Shown here in pieces: positions 18,593-27,987 of a stretch of 64,000 nucleotides of DNA. Source of the DNA: Sulfitobacter sp. F26169L (GTDB lineage Bacteria > Pseudomonadota > Alphaproteobacteria > Rhodobacterales > Rhodobacteraceae). Below the pieces are notes generated by a model that worked only from the letters and a program-made list of their open reading frames with translations, did not search any database and was not told where the DNA came from. The stretch is taken from assembly GCF_026410285.1 (NCBI RefSeq), contig NZ_JAPMLP010000007.1, forward strand, positions 62,001 through 126,000, written 5' to 3'. A program made the translations under genes and the position numbers. Position 1 is the first letter of the stretch; every line of letters starts with the position of its first letter.

Positions 18593-19441
18593 TTAGTTCG
18601 TGCAGGGAATGGGCAGGTTGACGACCTCGGCACCGCGGCGTGTGCGAATGGTGCAAACCTTTTCCTGTTCGGGCGCGGGAGCCTGAACCGTTTCGGCAAT
18701 GCCCAGCAGATCGCGCTGGTTTACTTCGATATTGCTGGCAATCACAACGTCATCACCGACACCTACCAGCGACAGGGACAACCGGCCGGTTGATTGCGCT
18801 TGGGCAAGGGATGCAACCTGATTGGGGCTTACCGCCACGGTGACAGTCCGGGCGATCTGCGCCCCTTCAACATCGCCGGCACGCTGGTCAACAGCAATAA
18901 GGGGAACTGTTGCTTCGATCAGCTTCGTGATCTCTGCGTTTGACTGGCCACCGGCACGACCTGTCCAGTAAACATCGACACGGTCGCCAGGGCGCAGAAA
19001 GCCCGATACACCTGAGGACACATCGACCTTGATCGCAAAGGCACGCATGCCAGGCTCAAGTCTTGAGGTAAGTCCGGCATCTTCACCCGGTTTTGTGACC
19101 TTCACTTCAAGCAAGGCTTCGTCTTTTTCAATCGGCCGCAAAACAACGCGCAACTGGTCCGTTGTTTCGGGGAAGATGGTTGCAATATCTTTAAAATGGC
19201 CTTCGGGCAGGGCCGCGACAGGGAAATCGACGGCGCGGACATCTTCTTTCGTCAGCTTCTCACCGTATTTCATGGCGCGATTCACGACAAAGATGCTCTT
19301 TGTCGGAACAATTTTTGCTTTCGCCGCTTCTGCGTGGGCGATTGCGGTTTTGTATTGGCCAATCTGACCTTTTGCCAGGTACACAGCGCCGCCAGCCAAC
19401 GCGATGCCTACCAACAGCACGAGTCCAAAAATCATACGCAT
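18593..19441 (-). CDS. cpaB: Flp pilus assembly protein CpaB/RcpC
   Basis: A 282-residue periplasmic protein with an N-terminal membrane anchor (about 5-22) and a SAF domain near 45-115 (VNRAMKYGEKLTKEDVRAVD), followed by the RcpC/CpaB domain with SGFLRPGDRVDVYWTG near 150. It supports secretin assembly. ATG 19441 is used, with GAGGAA 7 bp upstream. It follows the flp pilin genes on the same strand after about 125 bp. Confidence 0.93.
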   Translation of the reverse strand: MRMIFGLVLLVGIALAGGAVYLAKGQIGQYKTAIAHAEAAKAKIVPTKSIFVVNRAMKYGEKLTKEDVRAVDFPVAALPEGHFKDIATIFPETTDQLRVVLRPIEKDEALLEVKVTKPGEDAGLTSRLEPGMRAFAIKVDVSSGVSGFLRPGDRVDVYWTGRAGGQSNAEITKLIEATVPLIAVDQRAGDVEGAQIARTVTVAVSPNQVASLAQAQSTGRLSLSLVGVGDDVVIASNIEVNQRDLLGIAETVQAPAPEQEKVCTIRTRRGAEVVNLPIPCTN

Positions 19442-19565
19442 TTTGTGTTCCTCATTTGTTAAATACCAATGAATAGCTTGCCGGACCAATCCGGCTGACC
19501 ATCATTGTATCGCCGGATTGTGGCATCATTGCATCGCCCGCAGGGTGACTTAATGCCGGTCGGCT

Positions 19566-19766
19566 TTACTGGTTCGGGTTACGAAGCTGATCATGATCTG
19601 TTTCTATCAGAAACACACCAACAGCATCCGCCATTTCGTTGCTGCCATCTTGAATGGCCAGATAAGCGGAGATGGTGACGATAATGATAGCTGCGGTCAG
19701 GACGACCCAGTCTACCGTAACCGCGCCTTCTTCGTCGTTTATGAATGCGTGGGCTTTTTTGATCAT
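19566..19766 (-). CDS. flp: Flp-family type IVb pilin (second copy)
   Basis: A 66-residue prepilin with a short basic leader (MIKKAHAFINDEEG), then the processed region beginning after the Gly-Ala junction (EEGAVTVDWVVLTAAI) with a single hydrophobic helix of about 20 residues. This is the classic Flp pilin plan. Its C-terminal part (IETDHDQLRNPNQ) differs from the first pilin, which ends in a Gly/Thr-rich tail. The longer open frame upstream is ignored because it has no leader-like start. Confidence 0.9.
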   Translation of the reverse strand: MIKKAHAFINDEEGAVTVDWVVLTAAIIIVTISAYLAIQDGSNEMADAVGVFLIETDHDQLRNPNQ

Positions 19767-19818
19767 CTTGGCACTCTTGTTGTTATGCGCCGGAGTTACC
19801 GGAAGGGGGAAGGCAGTA

Positions 19819-19850
19819 GGGGGCTGCATTCCATGCAGAACGCAGCCCCC
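19819..19850. terminator. 9-bp hairpin between the two flp pilin genes
   Basis: GGGGGCTGC (19819-19827) pairs with GCAGCCCCC (19842-19850) around a 14-nt loop. It lies 30 bp downstream of the first pilin stop and 50 bp before the second pilin start. With no T-run on the minus strand it may be an attenuator or RNA-processing hairpin that keeps the first pilin mRNA more abundant. Confidence 0.6.
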
Positions 19851-19880
19851 TTGCAATAGTTCTGACAAAGTCAGAAAAAC

Positions 19881-20087
19881 TTATTCTGTAACGCTACCGA
19901 AGCCAGCGGTACCAACAGTCTGCGCGCCAAGGAAGGTTGCTGTCTGTGCTGTCATATTGTCGGAACCGGTTTTGATGGAGCCATAGGCAGCAATCGCCAG
20001 ACCAACAACCGCAGCTGTCAGAACAACCCAGTCTACTGTTACTGCGCCGTCTTCGTCATTGCGGAAGTTTTTTACGAATTTCATCAT
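19881..20087 (-). CDS. flp: Flp-family type IVb pilin (first copy, likely major pilin)
   Basis: A 68-residue prepilin: leader MMKFVKNFRNDEDG, cleavage before AVTVDWVVLTAAVVGLAIAA, one hydrophobic helix, then a short polar tail with SVTE. It shares the block DGAVTVDWVVLTAA with the other pilin. GGAGG lies 9 bp before ATG 20087, the best ribosome site in the locus, which fits the most abundant product. It is the promoter-proximal gene of the tad locus. Confidence 0.93.
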   Translation of the reverse strand: MMKFVKNFRNDEDGAVTVDWVVLTAAVVGLAIAAYGSIKTGSDNMTAQTATFLGAQTVGTAGFGSVTE

Positions 20088-20446
20088 GTTAATATCCCTC
20101 CAAAGGATTTTTAGGTTTTAGGTTTCAACCCTGCCTTGCTGTGTGGCCCGCTCTCATTCAGGCCTGCTTGACTTGGTATGACCCTATATAGCTGTATGAT
20201 TGGGGCATGAATTTGGCGGCAAATACGGCTTTTGCACTATCTGCCGATTATTTTACTAAAAATTAGCCAAGGCGCTGTATTGTTTGTGTTTTTTGTCGAA
20301 AAGGTTTTCTGATCTAATATTGGCTGCGGCGTAAACACCCCAATTGCGGCAAAATCGCCATGATTGGGCGCCTCATTTACTGGATTGCGCAGTGTTTTTG
20401 CGCGATGTTGGTGGAAAAAGCAGTCATATAACCGAAGGCAGGCACC
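20088..20446. promoter_or_regulatory. AT-rich divergent intergenic region, flp / lytic transglycosylase
   Basis: A 359-bp gap between the tad locus and a divergent lytic transglycosylase gene. It is noticeably richer in A+T than its flanks and must hold promoters in both directions. A TATATAG stretch near 20185-20192 could serve a minus-strand -10 element, but no paired -35 is clear. No coding frame or RNA gene is visible. Confidence 0.4.
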
Positions 20447-21271
20447 ATGAAATCTATGTTTCCGGCGTTAATAGTGTGCGCAGGCGTATCGTTCGCCCTT
20501 GCCGGCACACCGTTACGGGCAGATTCTCCGCCTGCGTTCCCCGATTTCAAACCCAAATTTGTAAAACCACCCAAATCGGGCGCGCGAAAGCGGGTAAATG
20601 TTAAAATTAACCGCCCTTCACCTTCGGTACCCCCCGATCCCGTCGTAGCCGCGGCACCATCGGGCGCGGTGACACGGCCGAAAGCAGGACAATATGACTG
20701 GTTCTGGGCGAAAATTTCGCCCGATGCATCTGAATCGGGGCCGGGGCGGCTTGAAATGGCGATGACAACCCTGTCGGGCGGGACATCACGGGTTCCGGCA
20801 CCGCGCCTGCAACACATGCAAGACATCGCAAAACTGCACGGCATTGATATTCTGCGATCAACCATCGGGACGAAAGTATCGCCCGCGCTGGCGCTGGCGG
20901 TAATATCTGTTGAATCATCCGGGCGAACGGATGCAGTCAGCAGTGCGGGGGCGCAGGGGTTGATGCAATTGATGCCCGATACGGCCAGCCGGTTTGGCGT
21001 GACAGACAGCACCGTTCCCGAACAAAACATCGCAGGCGGTATCAAATATCTCGATTGGCTGATGGGAGAGTTCAGCAATGATCCGATTCTGGTGCTGGCG
21101 GGATATAACGCGGGCGAGGGATCGGTTCGCAAACATTCCGGGGTGCCGCCGTTTGCCGAAACCCGTGATTACGTACCCAAGGTGCTTGCCGCGTTTCAGG
21201 TGGCTAAAGGGCTATGTAAAACGCCGCCCGAGTTGATCTCGGACGGCTGCGTGTTTGCTTCGATGAAATAA
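20447..21271 (+). CDS. Secreted lytic transglycosylase (SLT domain)
   Basis: Cleaves peptidoglycan glycan strands in the periplasm. It has 274 residues, a signal peptide (about 1-25, ending LRA), a Pro-rich linker, then an SLT domain at about 140-255. The catalytic Glu156 lies in ISVESSGR, GLMQLMP is at 171-177, and AGYNAGEGS begins at 218. AGGCAGGCACC precedes the ATG. It is divergent from the pilus locus; such enzymes often open the wall for envelope-spanning machines, but that link here is only positional. Confidence 0.92.
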   Translation: MKSMFPALIVCAGVSFALAGTPLRADSPPAFPDFKPKFVKPPKSGARKRVNVKINRPSPSVPPDPVVAAAPSGAVTRPKAGQYDWFWAKISPDASESGPGRLEMAMTTLSGGTSRVPAPRLQHMQDIAKLHGIDILRSTIGTKVSPALALAVISVESSGRTDAVSSAGAQGLMQLMPDTASRFGVTDSTVPEQNIAGGIKYLDWLMGEFSNDPILVLAGYNAGEGSVRKHSGVPPFAETRDYVPKVLAAFQVAKGLCKTPPELISDGCVFASMK

Positions 21272-21279
21272 AGTCGAGG

Positions 21280-21900
21280 TTAGACGATTGTTGCCTCGGT
21301 TGCGGCGCGCAGTTCTTCTTCTGTGACGCCTTCTGCACATTCAACGATGCGCAAGCCACCTTCGACCACATCCAGCACACCCATGTTGGTGATGATGCGA
21401 TCAACGACGCCTTTACCTGTCAGTGGCAAAGTGCATTCCTTCAGCACTTTGCTTTCGCCATGCTTGTTGGCGTGATCCATAACAACGATCACGCGGCCCA
21501 CACCGGCCACCAGATCCATCGCGCCGCCCATGCCTTTGACCAACTTGCCCGGAATCATCCAGTTCGCCAGATCGCCGTTTTCGGCGACCTCCATTGCGCC
21601 CAGAATCGCCGCGGCAATCTTGCCACCACGGATCATGGCAAAGGAGGTCGCTGAATCAAAATAGGCTGTGCGGTTCAGCTCGGTGATGGTTTGTTTGCCC
21701 GCGTTGATCAGATCCGGGTCTTCATCGCCCTCGAACGGGAAGGGGCCCATGCCGAGCATACCGTTTTCCGATTGCAGCGTGATATCCTTGTCGCCCACAT
21801 AGTTTGCCACCAGCGTCGGAATGCCGATGCCGAGGTTCACATACATGCCGTCTTCAAGCTCTTGCGCGGCGCGTGCCGCCATTTGGTTGCGATCCCACAT
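21280..21900 (-). CDS. scoB: 3-oxoacid CoA-transferase subunit B
   Basis: The beta subunit of succinyl-CoA:3-oxoacid CoA-transferase, which moves CoA between succinyl-CoA and acetoacetate in ketone body or polyhydroxybutyrate breakdown. It has 206 residues, the usual length. The catalytic glutamate is Glu45 in the SENG motif, and GIGIPTLVANY precedes it. It follows the alpha subunit gene by 2 bp. It ends 8 bp from the convergent transglycosylase gene. Confidence 0.94.
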   Translation of the reverse strand: MWDRNQMAARAAQELEDGMYVNLGIGIPTLVANYVGDKDITLQSENGMLGMGPFPFEGDEDPDLINAGKQTITELNRTAYFDSATSFAMIRGGKIAAAILGAMEVAENGDLANWMIPGKLVKGMGGAMDLVAGVGRVIVVMDHANKHGESKVLKECTLPLTGKGVVDRIITNMGVLDVVEGGLRIVECAEGVTEEELRAATEATIV

Positions 21901-21902
21901 GA

Positions 21903-22607
21903 TTATGCTTCCTCACGTTTACGGGTTGTACGCTGTTCAATGCGCTTTTCATGCTCGCCCTGAATGATGCGGTGCACATAGATGCCGGGCAGGTGGATAT
22001 TATCGGGGTCAAGGCTGCCTGTCGGTACAATCTCTTCCACTTCGACAATGCAGACTTTGCCGCACATGGCGGCTGGCGGGTTAAAGTTGCGCGCGGTCTT
22101 GCGGAAGATCAGGTTGCCTGTCTCGTCTGCTTTCCATGCCTTCACAATGGCCAGATCAGCAAAAATACCTTCTTCAAGGATGTAATCCTGCCCGTTCCAG
22201 CTTTTCACGTCTTTGCCTTCGGCAATAACAGTTCCAACGCCGGTTTTTGTGTAAAAACCGGGGATGCCGGCACCCCCTGCGCGCATCCGCTCTGCCAGCG
22301 TTCCCTGCGGCGTGAACTCAAGCTCAAGCTCGCCACTGAGATACTGGCGCATGAACTCGGCGTTTTCACCCACATAGGAGGAGATCATTTTCTTGACTTG
22401 CTTTGTCTGCAACAGGATGCCGATGCCGAAATCGTCAACGCCTGCGTTGTTGGAGGCGAAAGTAAGGTCTTTCGCACCGTTTTCTTTAATTGCCTGCAGC
22501 AGCAGTTCGGGAATCCCGCACAGGCCAAATCCGCCTGATGCGATGAGCATACCGTCGGTGAGAACCCCCTCAAGGGCCTCTGCGGCGCTACCGTAGATTT
22601 TTTTCAT
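21903..22607 (-). CDS. scoA: 3-oxoacid CoA-transferase subunit A
   Basis: The alpha subunit of the same CoA-transferase. It has 234 residues, with the glycine-rich oxyanion-type motif [10 protein letters not shown] at about 25-34, and [23 protein letters not shown] in the middle split over 118-140. GGGGAGC lies upstream of the start. A bicistronic scoA-scoB order with a 2-bp gap supports a heteromeric enzyme. Confidence 0.94.
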   Translation of the reverse strand: MKKIYGSAAEALEGVLTDGMLIASGGFGLCGIPELLLQAIKENGAKDLTFASNNAGVDDFGIGILLQTKQVKKMISSYVGENAEFMRQYLSGELELEFTPQGTLAERMRAGGAGIPGFYTKTGVGTVIAEGKDVKSWNGQDYILEEGIFADLAIVKAWKADETGNLIFRKTARNFNPPAAMCGKVCIVEVEEIVPTGSLDPDNIHLPGIYVHRIIQGEHEKRIEQRTTRKREEA

Positions 22608-22677
22608 GAAATAAAGCTCCCCTGATCATAGAAGTTGTCAGGTCTGTTGTGACCTTAGGGAAGGGGGGTGTCAATAT

Positions 22678-22710
22678 GATGCTGCGGCGCGGCGAGATTG
22701 CCGCAGCATC
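22678..22710 (-). terminator. 11-bp hairpin downstream of the L,D-transpeptidase
   Basis: GATGCTGCGGC (22678-22688) pairs exactly with GCCGCAGCATC (22700-22710). It lies 27 bp past the transpeptidase stop on the minus strand and before scoA. The run after the stem on that strand is ATATT, so it is a plausible but not textbook terminator. Confidence 0.65.
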
Positions 22711-22737
22711 AGTTATTTCAGTATTTTTGAGCGTGTA

Positions 22738-23304
22738 TCAGAACAGGCGGACCTGTGTTCCGATTTCGACCATTGCGAACAGTTCTTCGATCTTGTGGTT
22801 ATACAGACCGATACAACCGTCAGATGACTGGCGCCCGATTTTGCGCGTGTCGTGGGTGCCGTGAATCAGATAGGCAGGCCATGACAGGTACATCGCATGG
22901 GTGCCAAGCGGGTTGCCGGGGCCGGGTGGCATATATTTCAACGTCGGATCACGTTCCATCATGGAGGCGGTCGGCGTCCAGTCGGGTCCAACACGTTTAC
23001 GCACAATCTCGGTATAGCCGCGCTTGGTCAGCTCGTCGGTACGGGGTACTGACGTGGGATAGATATTATAGGTTTTTCCGTCCCCGCTCCAAAAGTGCAG
23101 GGCGCGCGATTTGATATCGGACACAATCGCGCCTTTGCCCAGTTCGTCAAAATGGTCCTGCCAGCGCTGTGGGCTAAAGCTCATTATGTTGTGACGGTGG
23201 GTTTTGACTACGGGGGCTTCTTGTGCCAGCACCAGTGACGGGGTGGCAAGTGCGGCGCCAGATGCAATCATCATATGGCGACGGGAAAATTTCATTCCTG
23301 ACAT
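22738..23304 (-). CDS. L,D-transpeptidase (YkuD domain), Tat-type signal
   Basis: Forms 3-3 cross-links or attaches proteins to peptidoglycan. It has 188 residues. The N-terminus MSGMKFSRRHMMIASGAALA carries a twin-arginine-like SRRHMM motif followed by a hydrophobic stretch and an LAQ cleavage site. The YkuD catalytic block is at the C-terminus: HGTHDTRKIG then SSDGCIGL, with the catalytic Cys near residue 164 and the His near 148. The start at 23304 is chosen because the signal sequence begins there; a longer frame upstream looks non-coding. Confidence 0.9.
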   Translation of the reverse strand: MSGMKFSRRHMMIASGAALATPSLVLAQEAPVVKTHRHNIMSFSPQRWQDHFDELGKGAIVSDIKSRALHFWSGDGKTYNIYPTSVPRTDELTKRGYTEIVRKRVGPDWTPTASMMERDPTLKYMPPGPGNPLGTHAMYLSWPAYLIHGTHDTRKIGRQSSDGCIGLYNHKIEELFAMVEIGTQVRLF

Positions 23305-23410
23305 GACTCTGCTTTCTTTAGTTTTGTTTCCAAATCTAAATATAAGAGCTTTTGAATGTATTAAAGGGGCCAAACCGGAAGTGACGCGAATGTTATCACG
23401 ATGTGACAAA

Positions 23411-23430
23411 CCCCGCGCAGGTGCGCGGGG
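23411..23430 (-). terminator. Hairpin terminator after topA
   Basis: CCCCGCGC (23411-23418) and GCGCGGGG (23423-23430) form an 8-bp GC-rich stem with a 4-nt loop, 10 bp past the topA stop. On the minus strand it is followed by TTTG. Confidence 0.75.
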
Positions 23431-23440
23431 GTCACTGCCG

Positions 23441-26230
23441 CTAATCGGCCTTTTTAGCAGCAGCTTTCTCTGCCGGTGCTTTCTTAGCTGCCGTTTTTGA
23501 CGCGCTCGCCTTCTTTGCCGGCGCTTTCTTCTTCGCGGCAGCCGCCTTCTTCGGCGCTGCCTTCTTTTTCGGGGCCGGTTTTTTCTTGCCCGTCTTTTCA
23601 GCGCGCTCGTCGATCAGGTGAACGGCTTGGTCTATGGTGATGTCTTCCGGCTCGATCGTGTCGGGAATGGTCGCGTTGATCTTCTCCCATTTCACGTAGG
23701 GGCCGTATTTCCCCTTCATCACGTTTACCGGACCCCCGGCAGTGGGGTGTTCGCCCAACTCGCGCAGGGGGGCTGCGGCCACGCCGCGCTTCCCGCGGGA
23801 AGCAACTTTTTCAGCCAGCAACTGCACAGCACGGTTCATTCCGACGGTGAAAACTTCGTCGATCCCTTCAAGGTTGGCATTCGTGCCACCACGGTCCGAC
23901 GTGCTGGGCGCGTGTTTTAGATACGGGCCATAGCGCCCGATGTTGGCCCAGACCATGATGCCATCTTCGGGGTGTGGCCCGATTTCACGCGGCAGAGAGA
24001 GCAGCATCACGGCGCGCTCCAGATCCAGTTCTTCTGGTGCCCAGTCTTTGGGAATCGACTGGCGCGGCGGTTTTTTGTTTTCCTCGGTCACGTCGCCGCG
24101 CTGGACGTAGGGGCCAAAACGCCCCTTGAACACGCGGATTTCGTCGCCGTTGTCTTCGCCCAGCAGTTTCCCCTCCGGCGGGATAGCGGATGCCTCTGCC
24201 TCGGGGGTGGGGGGGCCGAAGGGGCGGGTATAACGACATTCAGGGTAGTTCGAGCAGCCGATGAATGCGCCGCCGGAACGGGCAGTGCGCATGCTGAGAC
24301 GCCCGATCTCACAGTTGGGGCACAGGCGCGGGTCACTTCCGTCCTCTTTTTCGGGGAAGAGGTGGGGGGCCAGCACATCGTTGATCTTTTCCAACACTTC
24401 GGTGATGCGCAGATCGGATGTTTCGGCAATCGCTGCGGAAAAATCTTCCCAGAACCTGCTGAGCACCTTCTTGTATTCCGCATCCCCTGCCGAAACCTTG
24501 TCCAGCTGGTCTTCAAGATCGGCGGTGAAATCATATCCGACATAGCGGCGGAAATAGTTTTCAAGGAAGGCGGTAACCAGACGGCCTTTGTCTTCGGGGA
24601 TCAGGCGCTGGCCCTCGCGGCGCACATAGCCACGATCCTGAATAGTGGTGACAATGCTGGCGTAGGTTGACGGGCGGCCGATGCCGAGCTCTTCCATACG
24701 TTTGACAAGAGTTGCTTCGGTGTAGCGCGGGGGCGGTTGGGTGAAATGCTGCGCGCCCAGAACCGCATCTTTTTCGGCCAGCACCGCACCTGATTTGCGC
24801 TGCATACCGGATGCACCCTTGTCGCCAGCGTCAATCAGGTCTTCGTCGCCCACACCCGCTGCTTTGGCAAATTCCTCATGATAGCGCGCAGCGGCGGCTT
24901 TTTTCAGCGCGTCCCCTTGAGCAATCTGTGGCAGGCGTTTTTCATCATCATCCGCCACATCATCGCGGCCTTCCTCGTATACCTTGAGAAATCCGTCGAA
25001 CAACACGACCTGACCAGTTGCACGCAACGAAACCTGCTTGTCTTTCGAGGACACCTCAGCCGTTGTCCGCTCCATCCGCGCGCTTGCCATCTGGCAGGCC
25101 AGCGTGCGTTTCCAGATCAGATCATAAAGCTTGCGCTGGTCACTATCCATCAGCTTCAGCGCATCGGCATCTTTCGACATTTCGGTTGGGCGGATACATT
25201 CGTGCGCTTCCTGCGCATTTTTCGCCTTGTTTTTATAAACACGGGGCTTTTCGGGGATGTATTTATTGCCGTAGCGGTCCGTGATGGCGTCACGCGCCAT
25301 TTGTACGGCCTCGGGGGCCATGTCGATACCGTCTGTCCGCATGTAGGTAATGTGACCCGCTTCATACAAACGCTGCGCGGTGCTCATCGTCTGGCGCGCG
25401 CCCATGCCGAATTTGCGGCTGGCCTCTTGCTGCAAGGTTGATGTCATAAACGGGGCCGAAGGGTTTCGCGACGCGGGTTTGGCTTCGACGGAAGAAACGC
25501 TCAGATCGCGGCTGGACACGGCCTGCACGGCCATTTCGGCTTTGGTCGTGTCATCGATATCGAATTTGTCGAGCTTTTTGCCTGCAAGTTCGGTCAGCCG
25601 CACCTCGAACTCCTGGCCGGAGGGGGTGGCCAGAAGAGCCTTTACGCTCCAGTATTCGCGGGGGCGGAACGCTTCGATCTCCATTTCACGCTCGGTGATC
25701 AGGCGGAGGGTGACCGATTGCACACGACCGGCAGATTTTGCGCCGGGCAGTTTGCGCCACAAAACAGGGCTGAGGTTGAACCCGACAAGATAATCAAGCG
25801 CGCGGCGGGCAAGGTACGCCTCCACCAGTGGCATATCTACTTGACGCGGGTTTTTCATCGCCTCAGTTACGGCAGCTTTGGTGATCGCGTTGAACACAAC
25901 CCGGCTGACAGGCGTGTCCTTCTTGATCGACTTACGCGCTGTCAGCGCTTCCTGCAAATGCCAGCTGATCGCCTCGCCTTCGCGATCGGGGTCGGTTGCG
26001 AGGATCAGTTCGTTGTCCAGCTTCAGCGCGTCTGCAATCGCTTTGACATGCTTTTTGGAGCCGCTGTCAATTTCCCACAGCATCTCGAAATCGTTGTCGG
26101 TATCAACCGATCCGTTCTTTGGCGGCAGATCACGGACGTGGCCATAAGACGCGAGAACTGTGAAATTGTCACCAAGGTATTTGTTAATCGTCTTGGCCTT
26201 GGCGGGAGATTCGACAACGACTACTGGCAT
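23441..26230 (-). CDS. topA: DNA topoisomerase I
   Basis: Relaxes negative supercoils. It has 929 residues. The TOPRIM domain is at the N-terminus (VVVESPAKAKTINKYLG at 4-20, ATDPDREGEAISWHL near 79-93). The active-site Tyr296 lies in GHITYMRTD. A four-cysteine zinc finger (CPNCEIG, then CSNYPEC) lies near 635-665, followed by repeated GRFGPYVQRG / GRYGPYLKH / GKYGPYVKW units. The last 55 or so residues are almost all Lys, Ala and Pro, as in many alphaproteobacterial TopA proteins. AAGGACC precedes ATG 26230. Confidence 0.97.
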   Translation of the reverse strand: MPVVVVESPAKAKTINKYLGDNFTVLASYGHVRDLPPKNGSVDTDNDFEMLWEIDSGSKKHVKAIADALKLDNELILATDPDREGEAISWHLQEALTARKSIKKDTPVSRVVFNAITKAAVTEAMKNPRQVDMPLVEAYLARRALDYLVGFNLSPVLWRKLPGAKSAGRVQSVTLRLITEREMEIEAFRPREYWSVKALLATPSGQEFEVRLTELAGKKLDKFDIDDTTKAEMAVQAVSSRDLSVSSVEAKPASRNPSAPFMTSTLQQEASRKFGMGARQTMSTAQRLYEAGHITYMRTDGIDMAPEAVQMARDAITDRYGNKYIPEKPRVYKNKAKNAQEAHECIRPTEMSKDADALKLMDSDQRKLYDLIWKRTLACQMASARMERTTAEVSSKDKQVSLRATGQVVLFDGFLKVYEEGRDDVADDDEKRLPQIAQGDALKKAAAARYHEEFAKAAGVGDEDLIDAGDKGASGMQRKSGAVLAEKDAVLGAQHFTQPPPRYTEATLVKRMEELGIGRPSTYASIVTTIQDRGYVRREGQRLIPEDKGRLVTAFLENYFRRYVGYDFTADLEDQLDKVSAGDAEYKKVLSRFWEDFSAAIAETSDLRITEVLEKINDVLAPHLFPEKEDGSDPRLCPNCEIGRLSMRTARSGGAFIGCSNYPECRYTRPFGPPTPEAEASAIPPEGKLLGEDNGDEIRVFKGRFGPYVQRGDVTEENKKPPRQSIPKDWAPEELDLERAVMLLSLPREIGPHPEDGIMVWANIGRYGPYLKHAPSTSDRGGTNANLEGIDEVFTVGMNRAVQLLAEKVASRGKRGVAAAPLRELGEHPTAGGPVNVMKGKYGPYVKWEKINATIPDTIEPEDITIDQAVHLIDERAEKTGKKKPAPKKKAAPKKAAAAKKKAPAKKASASKTAAKKAPAEKAAAKKAD

Positions 26231-26408
26231 GCAATTAGGGTCCTTCGACGGAGTGTTTGGCGGCGTCTACGGTCTTTGACATGTGGGATGCAAGGGGGCA
26301 TTGTCAATGCAGGCCGGTATTTGACAATGCGCAGACCATGCCGGAAATGCTACGTTTCAGGGCAGTTTAGCCATTGCGGTCAGCAATTTTCGGGGTTGAT
26401 CGGCCCTG

Positions 26409-27563
26409 TCACTGGCGCGACAAAAGCCCGCCTGCGCTGCGTCTGACCTTGCCGTCCATCTCAAGCTCGACAAGGGCCGGTGTCATCGCGGCGGAACTGA
26501 TTTGCAGATCGCGGATCAGTTGATCTTCTGCAACCGGGGAGGGGCCAAGCCGTTGCAGGATGGACAGGTGCAGGCTGGCCGTTTCGCGCAGGCTGCGTTT
26601 TGGTTTGGGCGGAACCGGCTTCGATGTGGGTGCGGCGATGGGACGTTCCGGCGCTTCTTCGTGAAGGGGGCCGAGGGCCTCGATGATATCGCTGGCATTG
26701 CGCACCAATGTAGCACCATCACGTATGAGTATATTGCAGCCTGCGGCGCGCGCATCAAACGGATGGCCCGGAACAGCGAGCACATCACGCCCCTGATCCA
26801 GCGCATCGCGCGCTGTGATCAGGCTGCCCGAACGGGCTGCCGCTTCTACCACCACCGTGGCGCGGGCAAGGCCGGAAATGATCCGGTTGCGTCTGGGAAA
26901 GTGCCGCGCAGTCGGTTGCAGACCGATCGGTTGTTCGGACAGGCGCAGGCCCTGTTTTGCGATATCCTGCGCAAGAGCGGTATTTTCGGCAGGATACATT
27001 ATATCCACGCCACCGGCCTGCACTGCAATCGTGCCAAAGGGTAAGGCAGCCAGATGTGCCGCCGCATCAACCCCGCGGGCAAGTCCGGACACCACGACAA
27101 ATCCCGCTTCACCCAGATCATGGGCAAGGGTGCGCGCCATTCGGGTGCCCAACGAGGATGCATTGCGTGCACCGACAAGGGCGATGACGGGCCGCGCGAA
27201 CAGCGCAGGATCGCCCAAAAGCCAAAGAAAAGGCGGTGCATCGTCAAGTTCGGCCAGCGCGGCGGGGTAATCGGGGTGATCCATATGCAGCAGCTTTGCC
27301 CCGATCGCGTGGGCCGCGCGCAATTCCGCACGGATTACGCCTTCGGGACAAATTTCGTATCCGGTAACGCCCGCGGCGCGCGCCACCTCGGGCAGCGCGG
27401 CCAGCGCGTTTTGCGCAGTGCCGTGTTCAGTCAGCAATCGTTTATACGTGGCAATACCAACCCGGCGCGAGCGCAACAGACGGAGACGGGCAAACTGTTC
27501 GTCTTCCTGGGTGGGTGGGAGTGGGGGGTGAGTGGAAGAAGGATTGGTGTTCCTGTCAGTCAT
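26409..27563 (-). CDS. dprA: DNA-processing protein DprA
   Basis: Protects incoming single-stranded DNA and loads RecA during transformation. It has 384 residues: an N-terminal helical part (about 1-70), a Rossmann-like DprA core with ALVGARNASSLG near 128, VVSGLARGVDAAAH near 155 and ARSGSLITARDA near 240, and a C-terminal winged-helix part (about 325-384). It lies 178 bp upstream of topA on the same strand, a common pairing. No other competence gene is in the window. Confidence 0.94.
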   Translation of the reverse strand: MTDRNTNPSSTHPPLPPTQEDEQFARLRLLRSRRVGIATYKRLLTEHGTAQNALAALPEVARAAGVTGYEICPEGVIRAELRAAHAIGAKLLHMDHPDYPAALAELDDAPPFLWLLGDPALFARPVIALVGARNASSLGTRMARTLAHDLGEAGFVVVSGLARGVDAAAHLAALPFGTIAVQAGGVDIMYPAENTALAQDIAKQGLRLSEQPIGLQPTARHFPRRNRIISGLARATVVVEAAARSGSLITARDALDQGRDVLAVPGHPFDARAAGCNILIRDGATLVRNASDIIEALGPLHEEAPERPIAAPTSKPVPPKPKRSLRETASLHLSILQRLGPSPVAEDQLIRDLQISSAAMTPALVELEMDGKVRRSAGGLLSRQ

Positions 27564-27644
27564 TCCCGTCGCTCCGTCTGTTGCTGGAATCAGGTATAGC
27601 TAGAGGTGGTTAACAGGGAGTGAATCATATAGGGGCAATTCGGT

Positions 27645-27963
27645 TCAATGGGCGTTTGGCTGCGCTGAGCATGGCTTTATCGCGGTGGGGCGCCTGACGC
27701 GTAGAATGACCCAAAATACAAATGAACCGATTGCGCCGTGCACCATAAGAAAAGATAGCCGCTGCCAGCCTGTCACTGAACAAATTCCTGAAATGGCAAC
27801 AAGAACAAGCCCGCGCAGGCCGCACCGATCAGGGCTGTAAAGGCCCATCCGCCAAATCCGTTTTTTTTGCGGCAAACAGGGTGCAAATCGCACCGACTAT
27901 GACACCGGGCCAAATCACGGATGTGCTGATAAACAACAAAGCGCCGTACAATTGAGGATACAT
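27645..27963 (-). pseudogene. Frameshifted small membrane protein gene downstream of tldD
   Basis: From ATG 27963 the frame gives a hydrophobic helix (GALLFISTSVIWPGVIVGAI, then CTLFAAKK) and runs into a stop 45 codons on. At the run of eight T (27861-27868; A on the coding strand) a one-base shift instead gives GFGGWAFTALIGAACAGLFL, a second helix. A third frame ending at 27645 carries VHGAIGSFVFWVILR. The three pieces together look like one multi-helix membrane protein split by two frameshifts. A homopolymer sequencing error could explain the first shift but not the second. Family not recognised. Confidence 0.5.
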
Positions 27964-27987
27964 ATTTACCGCGCGCGATACGTCAAT

